Shown one piece after another: positions 6,534 through 13,370 of a stretch of 15,398 bases of DNA. The notes below the pieces were generated by a model. It did no database searches and was not told where the DNA came from. It saw nothing but the letters and a program-made list of their open reading frames with translations. Both the position numbers and the translations under genes were made by a program. The DNA comes from CAJWPI01 sp964571215 (GTDB lineage: Bacteria; Pseudomonadota; Gammaproteobacteria; Magnimaribacterales; Magnimaribacteraceae): contig CAZMZZ010000036.1 in assembly GCA_964571215.1 (NCBI GenBank), forward strand, positions 1-15,398, written 5' to 3'. Position 1 is the stretch's first letter. The number at the start of each line of letters is the position of its first letter.

Positions 6534-7805
6534 ATGAGTCAAAAAAGTGAAAGCTTTTTTCCTTCTTTGAAAGGAGATGAAATCTTTTCTTTAGTAAAAT
6601 CTTTTTCCTTCTTTTTTTTCGTCTTAGCTTCTTGGTATGCACTTAGACCAGTTAGAAACGAAATGGCAATAGAAGGAGGCATCTTTAATCTTCCATATAT
6701 TTTATTAGCTATAGTTATTGTTATGGGGGTAGTAAACCCAATATATTCTTGGGTTATTTCAAAAATCCAGACTAGCCGTATTGTTGTTTATTGTTATTCA
6801 TTCTTTATTATAAATCTTGTAATTTTTTTATTATGTTGGTCTTATTTTGGTGAACAAGGTAGACAGTGGACAGGAAGAGCTTTTTACGTTTGGTGCAATG
6901 TCTATTCGTTTTTTGTCGTTTCAATCTTTTGGGTAACTGTCATAAATTATTTCAATACAACAGATGCAAAACGTGTGTTCGGAGTTATCAGTGCTGGGGG
7001 GTCACTGGGCGCTTTTTTTGGCTCCACTACAGCTAGATATTTTTCAACAGAAATATGTGGGAAAAGCTCTATATCTGATTTGGGTCCAATTTCATTAATA
7101 GCTTTTTCTATAGTGTGTCTTTTAATAGCAATTCTTCTTTCAAGGGGTCTCACTTCAAAGCAACCAAAAAAGACTAATGAGGGAGTAGAGGTTCTGGGTG
7201 GTTCAAGTTTTGAAGCTTTTAGAAATACCTTAAAACAAACTCAAATCAAGTTCATGGCTTTTTATATATTGCTTTGGACAGGACTATCAACAGCTGCATG
7301 GATGATATCTTTAACTATCATTCAAGATTGGTCTAGTGATCCATGTGCAAGAACTGCTTTTTTTGCTCAAATAGAACAGATAGTTACCCCTTTAACTTTA
7401 ATTATACAAATTCTTTTCACTTCATATTTTTTAAGAACAGTTGGAGTAATTCCAATATTAATTATTTATGGAGTTTTTCTTTTTATAGCTTTTGGAACTT
7501 ATGCCACTTATCCAACAATAACTGCAGTTTTAGTGTTGACTGTTCTAATTAGGGTTTTTGAATATGGTCTTAATAAGCCAACTAGGGAAACTATTTTCAC
7601 TAGTCTTAATAAACAAGACCGTTACAAATCAACTGTAATGATGGATACTTTTGTTGCCAGAACAGGTGACTATTTAGGAGGTCAATCGGTGACTTTTCTA
7701 ACTGTATTAGGTTTGGCAGTGGGATCTATAGCTTATGCAGCACTTCCTGTTGCAATTCTCTTATCCATCGTTGGGTACAAAGCAGCAAAAAGCACGAAAA
7801 TATAG
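6534..7805 (+). CDS. AAA-family (ATP:ADP antiporter-like) MFS-fold transporter
   Basis: A 423-residue polytopic membrane protein with roughly eleven to twelve hydrophobic segments. The first helix ends in SWYALRPVRNEM, and a mid-region GGSLGAFFGSTTARYF lies between helices. Both are typical of the ATP:ADP antiporter (AAA) family and of its free-living bacterial relatives, often annotated simply as MFS or NTP/NDP exchange transporters. The later segment NKPTRETIFTSLNKQDRYKSTVMMDTF also fits. It is shorter than plastid and rickettsial nucleotide carriers (about 500 residues), and the basic residues that bind nucleotide cannot be verified by eye, so actual nucleotide exchange is not supported. 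The ATG at 6534 lacks a clear Shine-Dalgarno. It is followed by a new promoter and so is probably not in the downstream operon. Confidence 0.7.
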   Translation: MSQKSESFFPSLKGDEIFSLVKSFSFFFFVLASWYALRPVRNEMAIEGGIFNLPYILLAIVIVMGVVNPIYSWVISKIQTSRIVVYCYSFFIINLVIFLLCWSYFGEQGRQWTGRAFYVWCNVYSFFVVSIFWVTVINYFNTTDAKRVFGVISAGGSLGAFFGSTTARYFSTEICGKSSISDLGPISLIAFSIVCLLIAILLSRGLTSKQPKKTNEGVEVLGGSSFEAFRNTLKQTQIKFMAFYILLWTGLSTAAWMISLTIIQDWSSDPCARTAFFAQIEQIVTPLTLIIQILFTSYFLRTVGVIPILIIYGVFLFIAFGTYATYPTITAVLVLTVLIRVFEYGLNKPTRETIFTSLNKQDRYKSTVMMDTFVARTGDYLGGQSVTFLTVLGLAVGSIAYAALPVAILLSIVGYKAAKSTKI

Positions 7806-7829
7806 TCTTATTTAAAACTTTCAACTTAC

Positions 7830-7857
7830 TTGTGTGTTTTATTAATGCTGGCATAAT
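7830..7857 (+). promoter_or_regulatory. Extended -10 promoter of the catabolic operon
   Basis: TTGTGT (7830-7835) stands 16 bases before CATAAT (7852-7857), and a TGG triplet directly upstream (7849-7851) provides an extended -10. Transcription would start near 7864, giving a leader of about 24 bases that contains a strong AGGAGG. It sits in the only sizeable gap (82 bp) before nine closely packed genes, so it probably drives all of them. Confidence 0.55.
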
Positions 7858-7875
7858 CTCTTTTAAATTTTAAAT

Positions 7876-7881
7876 AGGAGG
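7876..7881 (+). promoter_or_regulatory. Ribosome binding site fixing the GTG start at 7888
   Basis: A perfect AGGAGG lies six bases before GTG 7888. It is the strongest Shine-Dalgarno in the window and decides that the DUF3237 gene starts with GTG rather than at the ATG four codons later (7900). Confidence 0.75.
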
Positions 7882-7887
7882 ATTGTC

Positions 7888-8385
7888 GTGGACACTACTA
7901 TGTTTGAAGGTTTGGACTTAAAGGGTGACTTACTTTGTGAGGCTGTTATTTATGTTGACCCTGAAACAACACCTGGACCTATAGGTCAGGCTGCTTGGGG
8001 TAATAGAATGATTGCATATATTAAAGATGGAGAGTTTTCTGGTCCTAAAATGAAAGGAAAAGTCCTTCCTGGAGGTGGAGATTGGATTAATTTAGCCTCT
8101 GGCCGACCAAATGCTATGAAAGTAGATGTTAGAGCCGTTTGGGAAACAGACGACGGAGCAAAACTATATTTAAGTTACACAGGTAGAATTATCAATCCAG
8201 AGACAAGAGAAAATGAACCACCAGTAGAAGCCTCTTCTTTAGATCCATCAAATTACTATTTTAGGGTATCTCCAACATTTGAGACAAGTCACCCAAAATA
8301 TCTATGGCTAAATGACATAGTTTGCGTGGGAGTGGGTAAACAAGTAGAAGGTGGGGTTGCTTACAGAATGTATCAAATTACTTAG
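7888..8385 (+). CDS. DUF3237 family protein
   Basis: A 165-residue protein matching the DUF3237 pattern: a beta-rich chain with a Gly-rich KVLPGGGDWI, then VDVRAVWETDDGAKLYLSYTGRI, and near the C-terminus FRVSPTFETSHPKYLWLND followed by GVAYRMYQI. These proteins are thought to form a small beta barrel and often sit beside genes for degradation of aromatic or other cyclic compounds, but the activity is not established. The GTG start is set by the AGGAGG in front of it. It is the first gene of the operon and lies 11 bases before the first SDR, which suggests a binding or enzymatic role early in the pathway; that part is inference. Confidence 0.8.
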   Translation: MDTTMFEGLDLKGDLLCEAVIYVDPETTPGPIGQAAWGNRMIAYIKDGEFSGPKMKGKVLPGGGDWINLASGRPNAMKVDVRAVWETDDGAKLYLSYTGRIINPETRENEPPVEASSLDPSNYYFRVSPTFETSHPKYLWLNDIVCVGVGKQVEGGVAYRMYQIT

Positions 8386-8396
8386 TCGAGATATTT

Positions 8397-9176
8397 ATGG
8401 ATAGAGTTAGAGATAAAGTAGCTGTTGTTACAGGGGCAGCAAAAGGATTAGGAGCTGCAGATGCTAGATTGTTAGTTCAAGAGGGAGCAAAAGTTGTCCT
8501 GACTGATACTGATTTTGATGCAGGAGAAAAGCTTGCTCAAGAACTAGGAAAAGATAAAGCTCTTTTTATGGAACAAGATGTAAGAGATGAAAAGAGATGG
8601 CAAGAAGTTCTTAAGAATACAGAAAAGGAATTTGGAGCACTAAACATATTAGTCAACAATGCTGGGATAGTTATTCCTGGAACTATTGAGTCCCAAAAAA
8701 CAGAAGATTATAGATTTATTATGTCGGTACACGTAGACGGTACTTTCTTTGGGTGTAAACACTCAATACCTTACATGGATAGGTCGGGGTCAGGTTCAAT
8801 AATTAATATGGCCTCTATCGCATCGCACCAGGGAGAGAGATATGTAGTAGCATATTGTGCAGCCAAGGCAGCCATAGAGGGATTAACTAGAGCTACTGCA
8901 GTACATTGCAAACAAGAAAAAAAGAACATTAGATGTAATGCGATTGCCCCTTCAGGAATTACAACACCAATGGTTGAATCTATGCCAGGGTTAATGGAAG
9001 AAGCTGGACTTGCCAGTTTACAAACACCTGGAGCTGAATCTACTGCTATTGGGGAGCCAAATGATGTTGCTTATCTAGTTCTTTATCTTGCATCTGATGA
9101 GTCTAAATTTGTAAGTGGCACGAGGATGTGCGTTGATAATACAATGTCGGTTACTTCCGGCATGGCACCAGCTTAA
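8397..9176 (+). CDS. Short-chain dehydrogenase/reductase (SDR), probably NAD-dependent
   Basis: A 259-residue classical SDR that would interconvert an alcohol and a ketone. The cofactor motif TGAAKGLG is at residues 12-19. Asp37 at the end of the second strand favours NAD over NADP. NNAG is at 87-90, with Ser140 (or Ser143), Tyr153 and Lys157 as catalytic residues. The usual catalytic-tetrad Asn in the alpha-4 region appears to be replaced by His (MSVHVDGTF, His112). Similar in outline to hydroxysteroid and cyclic-alcohol dehydrogenases, but SDR substrates cannot be read from sequence. It follows the DUF3237 gene by 11 bases and has only a weak GAG ribosome site. The next gene starts 16 bases after its stop. 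Confidence 0.85.
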   Translation: MDRVRDKVAVVTGAAKGLGAADARLLVQEGAKVVLTDTDFDAGEKLAQELGKDKALFMEQDVRDEKRWQEVLKNTEKEFGALNILVNNAGIVIPGTIESQKTEDYRFIMSVHVDGTFFGCKHSIPYMDRSGSGSIINMASIASHQGERYVVAYCAAKAAIEGLTRATAVHCKQEKKNIRCNAIAPSGITTPMVESMPGLMEEAGLASLQTPGAESTAIGEPNDVAYLVLYLASDESKFVSGTRMCVDNTMSVTSGMAPA

Positions 9177-9180
9177 TAAA

Positions 9181-9186
9181 GAGGAG
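9181..9186 (+). promoter_or_regulatory. Ribosome binding site fixing the TTG start at 9193
   Basis: GAGGAG just after the upstream stop codon is followed by a six-base gap to TTG 9193. It shows that the second SDR starts here and not at the in-frame ATG at 9115, which lies inside the preceding gene. Confidence 0.75.
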
Positions 9187-9192
9187 ATAATC

Positions 9193-9960
9193 TTGATAAC
9201 ATTAAATAATAAAATAGCACTAGTAATGGGTGCTTCTTCTGAACCAGGAATAGGATCAGCAATTGCAAAGATCTTTATTGAAGCTGGAGCAACAGTAGTT
9301 ATTTCTGGAAGAAGAAAAGATGCCCTAGAAGAAATTGCAAATAAGATTGGTTGTTCTTATATTTCAGCAGATTTTACTAATGATAAAGAAGTTAAAGATC
9401 TAATAAGTGAGGTGGTTTCATCTCATGGGTCTCTCGATATAGCAGTGAATGCAGTAGGCATTTACAATCCATTGCCTATAGCGGAGATGAATAGAGAACA
9501 TTTACTTGAATATACTAATTTACACTTCATCAGTCCTACTCTTTTTATTAAAGAAAGTGCAGCAGCAATGAAAGAGGGCGGATCTATCATTACACTTTCC
9601 TCTTTAACGGTTGAGTTAACAAATACTGGTTTAGGAGGGTATGCAGGAGCTAAAGCAGCCACAGATAAAATTGTTCAAATAGCTGCTTATGAATATGGAT
9701 CCCAAGGGGTTAGAGTTAACAGTCTCTCGCCTGGCTTAGTAGAAACGGAAATGACCGAGGCGCTTTTCACAAATCCAAATATGGTATCTGTCTTCATAAA
9801 AGAAACCCCAGTTGGTAGAATGCCGTCACTTGATGATGTTGCACATGCTGCATTATGGCTAGCAAGTGATCAGTGTATATCAACAGGTGATAATATCAGA
9901 GTAAGCGGTGGAGGACATTTAAGAAGATTGCCTACTATGGAAGAGTTAATGGGAGAATAA
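9193..9960 (+). CDS. Short-chain dehydrogenase/reductase (SDR), probably NADP-dependent
   Basis: A 255-residue SDR. The cofactor loop reads GASSEPGIG (13-21), two residues longer than the usual GxxxGIG. SGRRK at 38-42 after the second strand suggests NADP. NAVG (86-89) stands for NNAG, and Ser137, Tyr150 and Lys154 form the active site. The C-terminal region shows LSPGLVETEM and GRMPSLDDVAHAALWLAS, typical of classical SDRs. TTG at 9193 is chosen as the start because it has a good GAGGAG and gives MITLNNKIALVMGAS, the usual distance to the first strand. An upstream ATG (9115) would add 26 residues read out of frame from the first SDR. It is only distantly similar to the preceding SDR, so the pair probably catalyses two different steps, or opposite directions with different cofactors. 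The oxygenase gene follows four bases after the stop. Confidence 0.85.
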   Translation: MITLNNKIALVMGASSEPGIGSAIAKIFIEAGATVVISGRRKDALEEIANKIGCSYISADFTNDKEVKDLISEVVSSHGSLDIAVNAVGIYNPLPIAEMNREHLLEYTNLHFISPTLFIKESAAAMKEGGSIITLSSLTVELTNTGLGGYAGAKAATDKIVQIAAYEYGSQGVRVNSLSPGLVETEMTEALFTNPNMVSVFIKETPVGRMPSLDDVAHAALWLASDQCISTGDNIRVSGGGHLRRLPTMEELMGE

Positions 9961-9964
9961 AAAA

Positions 9965-11311
9965 ATGGCTGTAAACTTAAAAGGCACAGATATATCTAAA
10001 GCCCCTGAACCTCCACTAGGTGATAAACCTCTTTTGGGCGAAAGATACACTTCAAAAGAGTTTATGGAACTTGAGTGGGAGCATATGTGGACCAAAGTGT
10101 GGCTTATTGCTGGTTTGGTAGAAGAGGTACCCAAAAAAGGGGACTATATTACTTGCGAAATGGGTAGAGAATCCATCTTATGCGTTAGAGACAATAGTAA
10201 CCAAATTAGGGCTTTCTTTAATGTATGTCAACACAGAGCTAATAGATTGGTTCAGTCAGAAAAAGGAACAACTCAGAAATTTGCATGTGGATATCATGGA
10301 TGGGAATACTCTTTAGAAGGCGATTTAACATATGTAAGAGATGAAGAAGACTTTCCTCAAGGCTCCCCTTGTGGAAAATTAAAGTTAGTTGAAATACCTT
10401 GTGAGACATGGGGAGGATTTATTTGGTACAACATGGACGAAAATTGTAATTCTTTAAGTGACTATCTTGCTCCACATCACGAACATTTATCTGTTTATCC
10501 ACTTGAAGAAATGAAAAGAACAGACTGGGTTACGATAGAAGGAGACTTTAATTGGAAATGTGTTCAAGACAATTTCAATGAGTCTTATCATATTCCCGAC
10601 GTTCATCCCCAGCTAAAATATTTTTTAGATGAAAGATATCAAAGCTGTCAATTTGATCTTTACCTAAATGGAAATGTTCGAATGTTAATGCCTGGTTCAA
10701 TTCCGACACCTCATGCTGAAAAAGAAGAAGATATGATTATAGAAAGCTTAAAGTCAGATGCAGAATTCTGGGAAATGGACATAGAGTCTTACAAAGGAAG
10801 GTTTAAAGAGTTCAGAAAAGATCTTCAAAATCAAAAACGTAAGTTATCAAAAGAAAAGGGATATGACTTCTCTCTCTTCAATGATGATCAATTAACAGAT
10901 AACTATCACTATGGTTTCTTTCCCAACGTTTATTTTAGTATGAAGCCAGATGGAAATATTTTTCTTAGAGGTAATCCTCATCCAACAGACCCAAATAAGT
11001 GTTATTTTGATATGTGGTACTTCACTTGGTTTCCTGAAGGAGCAAATGAATACTATTCAAATTCTATGGGCAAGTATGTATCTATAGATTCTCCTGTAGA
11101 ACATTTAACAGGTAAGTTTGGCGAGCTAAGTGCAGGACCAGGAATAGATCAAGATGTAGCTGTTTGGCAAAGTCAACAGCAGGGACTGAGCTCAAGAGGA
11201 TTCAAAGGAGACTACATGCCTTATCAAGAAAGACGAATAAGATTTCATCATGAGACTATAGATAGATATATTGATGGTTCAATCCAGGATTTTATTAAAA
11301 AGAATTCCTAA
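9965..11311 (+). CDS. Rieske non-heme iron oxygenase, catalytic (alpha) subunit
   Basis: A 448-residue ring-hydroxylating-type oxygenase. The N-terminal Rieske [2Fe-2S] domain has Cys88-x-His90 (CQHRAN) and Cys108-x2-His111 (CGYHGW). The catalytic domain shows DNFNESYHIPDVHP, giving iron ligands His209 and His214 plus Glu206 at the bridging position that is often Asp. The probable third ligand is Asp397 in DQDVAVWQ. It would insert one or two oxygen atoms into a cyclic or otherwise hydrophobic substrate. The length is normal for an alpha subunit; no beta-subunit gene is adjacent, which fits alpha-only oxygenases of the demethylase/monooxygenase or alpha-3 type. A GGGAG ribosome site lies within the end of the upstream SDR. 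The Rieske ferredoxin gene starts three bases after its stop; the reductase is missing from the window. The family is certain, the substrate unknown. Confidence 0.93.
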   Translation: MAVNLKGTDISKAPEPPLGDKPLLGERYTSKEFMELEWEHMWTKVWLIAGLVEEVPKKGDYITCEMGRESILCVRDNSNQIRAFFNVCQHRANRLVQSEKGTTQKFACGYHGWEYSLEGDLTYVRDEEDFPQGSPCGKLKLVEIPCETWGGFIWYNMDENCNSLSDYLAPHHEHLSVYPLEEMKRTDWVTIEGDFNWKCVQDNFNESYHIPDVHPQLKYFLDERYQSCQFDLYLNGNVRMLMPGSIPTPHAEKEEDMIIESLKSDAEFWEMDIESYKGRFKEFRKDLQNQKRKLSKEKGYDFSLFNDDQLTDNYHYGFFPNVYFSMKPDGNIFLRGNPHPTDPNKCYFDMWYFTWFPEGANEYYSNSMGKYVSIDSPVEHLTGKFGELSAGPGIDQDVAVWQSQQQGLSSRGFKGDYMPYQERRIRFHHETIDRYIDGSIQDFIKKNS

Positions 11312-11314
11312 ATA

Positions 11315-11695
11315 ATGCCCTCAGACAAAGAATTCGTTGTAATTGCAGACTCTTCAGATATTGAGTTAGGTCAATCTATGTCTATAGAAGTAAATGAAGT
11401 ACAGATCTTACTATGCCATACTAAAGATGGTATTTTTGCTATAGAGGATCAATGTACACATGCTAATGAACCTCTATGTGGTGGCAGAATAGAAGGTAAT
11501 TTAATAAGTTGTCCGATTCACGGTGCAATCTTTGATGTTAGAAATGGAGAAGTAAAAGGTCCCCCAGCTTCAATAAAATTAAGAACTTTTGAATTGGCAA
11601 TAGAAGGTACCTCTATTAGTATAGAAAAACCTGAGAAAGTTTTAAGTACGGTTCCTTCACTTGGACCGGGGTCATTTCCTCCTAGAAGAGCTTGA
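11315..11695 (+). CDS. Rieske-type [2Fe-2S] ferredoxin
   Basis: A 126-residue Rieske ferredoxin, the probable electron donor of the oxygenase encoded just upstream. Cluster ligands are Cys47-x-His49 (CTHANEPL) and Cys66-x2-His69 (CPIHGAIF), followed by the typical VRNGEVKGPPA turn. It is about 20 residues longer than minimal ferredoxins because of a C-terminal tail with GPGSFPPRRA. No transmembrane segment is seen, so it is cytoplasmic. The ATG lies three bases after the oxygenase stop, and its own stop overlaps the next start (TTGA), which points to coupled translation and balanced amounts. Confidence 0.92.
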   Translation: MPSDKEFVVIADSSDIELGQSMSIEVNEVQILLCHTKDGIFAIEDQCTHANEPLCGGRIEGNLISCPIHGAIFDVRNGEVKGPPASIKLRTFELAIEGTSISIEKPEKVLSTVPSLGPGSFPPRRA

Positions 11696-12543
11696 CAAAA
11701 ATTATGCCTACTAAATACAAATACCTATTAATAGAAAAACCTAAGGAAGGTATATCAAGGGTACTCCTCAATAGACCAGAAAAAAGGAATGCCATGTTCA
11801 ACCCTCTTAGAAAAGAGTTATTTTCTGCTCTCGAAGAACTTGATAGAGATCAAGAAACGAGAGTCATAATTTTAGGCGGAGCAGGAAAATGTTTCAGTGC
11901 TGGGTATGATTTAGGTTTTAATGTTTCTTCTGAGCTACCCTATCATAGTAGTACCAATGAAGGATTTTGGCCTCGGCATGTTGTTGAGGGGGCGTTTAAG
12001 ATATGGGATCTATCCACCCCTGTAGTAGCCCAAGTTCATGGTTATTGCTTAGCAGGAGGGACTGAATTAGCCACCTCTTGTGATCTGGTTTATGTTGCGA
12101 AAGATGCTGAGATAGGTTACCCAGTTGTAAGAGCTATTAGCCCACCAGACAACCAGTTTTTTCCTTGGTTGATGGGAATGCGAAATGCTATGGAAATGAT
12201 GTTAACTGGAGATTCAATTAGTGGAGAAGAGGCAGTAGAGCAAGGATTTGCTAATAAATGTTTCAGTGAAGATAAATTGTCTGATGAAGTTCTCAAGATA
12301 GCTGAAAAAATTGCAAAAGTTCCTCCTGAAATTCAAGCCATTAATAAAAGAGCAGTACATAGACAAATGGAAGTTATGGGTATGAGAACTGGTATTAGGT
12401 TTGGTACAGAATTACAGTCCTTGTCTATGCATACTAAAGCCACTAGAGAGCATCTAAAAGAACTTTCTAAGGGTATTACTGATGCCCTCAACAAAAGAGA
12501 CAAAAAATTTGGTGATTATCGTACCTCTAAGAAAAAGAAGTGA
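11692..12543 (+). CDS. Enoyl-CoA hydratase/isomerase (crotonase) family protein
   Basis: A 283-residue crotonase-fold protein acting on an acyl-CoA. The oxyanion-hole segments are GAGKCFSAGYDL (about 63-74) and HGYCLAGGTELA (116-127). Of the two catalytic glutamates of hydratases, the first is present (Glu125 in GGTELA). The second is replaced: the usual PE[IV] reads PVV (Val145), so ordinary water addition is doubtful. Isomerase, hydrolase, C-C lyase or decarboxylase activity is possible. The chain ends in a highly basic tail, TSKKKK. Start: TTG 11692 overlaps the ferredoxin stop; ATG 11704, four codons later, is the alternative and neither has a strong Shine-Dalgarno. The gene lies in the catabolic operon, and its 3' end overlaps the lipoprotein gene. 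Confidence 0.85.
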   Translation: MTKIMPTKYKYLLIEKPKEGISRVLLNRPEKRNAMFNPLRKELFSALEELDRDQETRVIILGGAGKCFSAGYDLGFNVSSELPYHSSTNEGFWPRHVVEGAFKIWDLSTPVVAQVHGYCLAGGTELATSCDLVYVAKDAEIGYPVVRAISPPDNQFFPWLMGMRNAMEMMLTGDSISGEEAVEQGFANKCFSEDKLSDEVLKIAEKIAKVPPEIQAINKRAVHRQMEVMGMRTGIRFGTELQSLSMHTKATREHLKELSKGITDALNKRDKKFGDYRTSKKKK

Positions 12544-12895
12544 AACCCTTTACCTTTTTACTTTAATTGTTATTTGCTTTTTTTCTTGTTCTAAAAAGGA
12601 AGAGGTAATTGGCGCAACCTGGGAAGGTGATTCAGACTTTATGTATATAACAGAAAGTAACATGAAAATGAATTATGGAAGTTATATCTCAGGAAATTTA
12701 GTATTTATAGGAAGCTTTTATGAGGTACTTCAAGAAGGTTCTAATAAATTGATTGATAGAATTGAAGTTAAGCAAGTTGATTTTGAAAAAAGAACAGATG
12801 CTACTTCTTATTGCAGGATTTGGGGTAATATAGAAACCTCTACTGAGATGAGTTATCTTTTAGCTGATGAATGTAGACCTTTGTATCAAAGATAA
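12512..12895 (+). CDS. Small predicted lipoprotein of unknown function
   Basis: About 127 residues. A basic start (PLRKR) is followed by a hydrophobic segment LYLFTLIVICFFSC, with Cys26 as likely lipidation site, then SKKEE and a small, mainly beta-looking globular part. That part holds two further Cys (SYCRIWG and ADECRPL) which could form a disulfide outside the cytoplasm. No known family is recognised. The start is uncertain: GTG 12512 gives a normal n-region of 12 residues, while ATG 12482 would add ten residues and lie deeper in the crotonase gene. Both overlap the crotonase 3' end in another frame, by 32 or 62 bases. It sits within the catabolic operon without obvious functional link; sensing or binding of the substrate at the envelope would be a guess. 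Confidence 0.6.
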   Translation: MIIVPLRKRSETLYLFTLIVICFFSCSKKEEVIGATWEGDSDFMYITESNMKMNYGSYISGNLVFIGSFYEVLQEGSNKLIDRIEVKQVDFEKRTDATSYCRIWGNIETSTEMSYLLADECRPLYQR

Positions 12896-12927
12896 ACAAA
12901 ACTGATTTTTCAGGATAAAATATAAAT

Positions 12928-13368
12928 ATGACTAAAAATTCAGGTGTATCTATAGATGAGACCTTGTTTGATTGGCCTTCAGACAGTCCTCACTTAAAGG
13001 GTTCCAAATGTAGCGATTGTGAGGCAGTAACCTTTCCCATTCAAGATGGGTGTCCTAGATGCTGTGGAACAAATATGAAGCAAATATCTTTAAATACTAA
13101 GGGAACTTTATGGAGCTGGACTGTTCAAGGTTTTTTACCAAAATCTCCCCCTTATGCTGGACCAGAGACCCTAGAAAACTTTAAGCCTTATGGTGTAGGT
13201 TATGTTGAATTAGACGGGCAAGTTAGAGTTGAGAGTAGATTGACAGAGTCAGATCCAGAGAAACTTAAGATAGGTATGCCTATGGAGTTAGTTTTTCATA
13301 AGTTTATAGAAGATGAAGAAGGCAATGATGTTATTGCCTTTGCTTTCGCACCAATAGATGGAGAATAA
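12928..13368 (+). CDS. Zn-ribbon / OB-fold protein, DUF35 family, partner of the thiolase homologue
   Basis: A 146-residue protein with an N-terminal rubredoxin-like zinc ribbon, Cys28-x2-Cys31 and Cys42-x2-Cys45 (KCSDC, GCPRC). An OB-fold domain follows, with GTLWSWTVQGF, PYGVGYVEL and a C-terminal VIAFAFAPI strand. Known DUF35 proteins bind and support SCP-x/lipid-transfer-type thiolase homologues, for example ChsH2 with the Ltp2 aldolase in steroid side-chain breakdown. They also partner acetyltransferases. The thiolase homologue gene starts two bases after this stop, so a two-protein complex is likely. Its ribosome site (AGGA, 12 bases before the ATG) is weak. Confidence 0.88.
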   Translation: MTKNSGVSIDETLFDWPSDSPHLKGSKCSDCEAVTFPIQDGCPRCCGTNMKQISLNTKGTLWSWTVQGFLPKSPPYAGPETLENFKPYGVGYVELDGQVRVESRLTESDPEKLKIGMPMELVFHKFIEDEEGNDVIAFAFAPIDGE

Positions 13369-13370
13369 AG

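Noticed and set aside
9115..9192. ATG 9115 as start of the second SDR, overlapping the first SDR
   Set aside because: The added residues are the first SDR read in another frame; TTG 9193 has a strong GAGGAG and the normal SDR N-terminal length.
12903..12914. CTGA/TCAG mini-hairpin between the lipoprotein and DUF35 genes
   Set aside because: A four-base stem is too weak for a terminator, and no T run follows in the right place.
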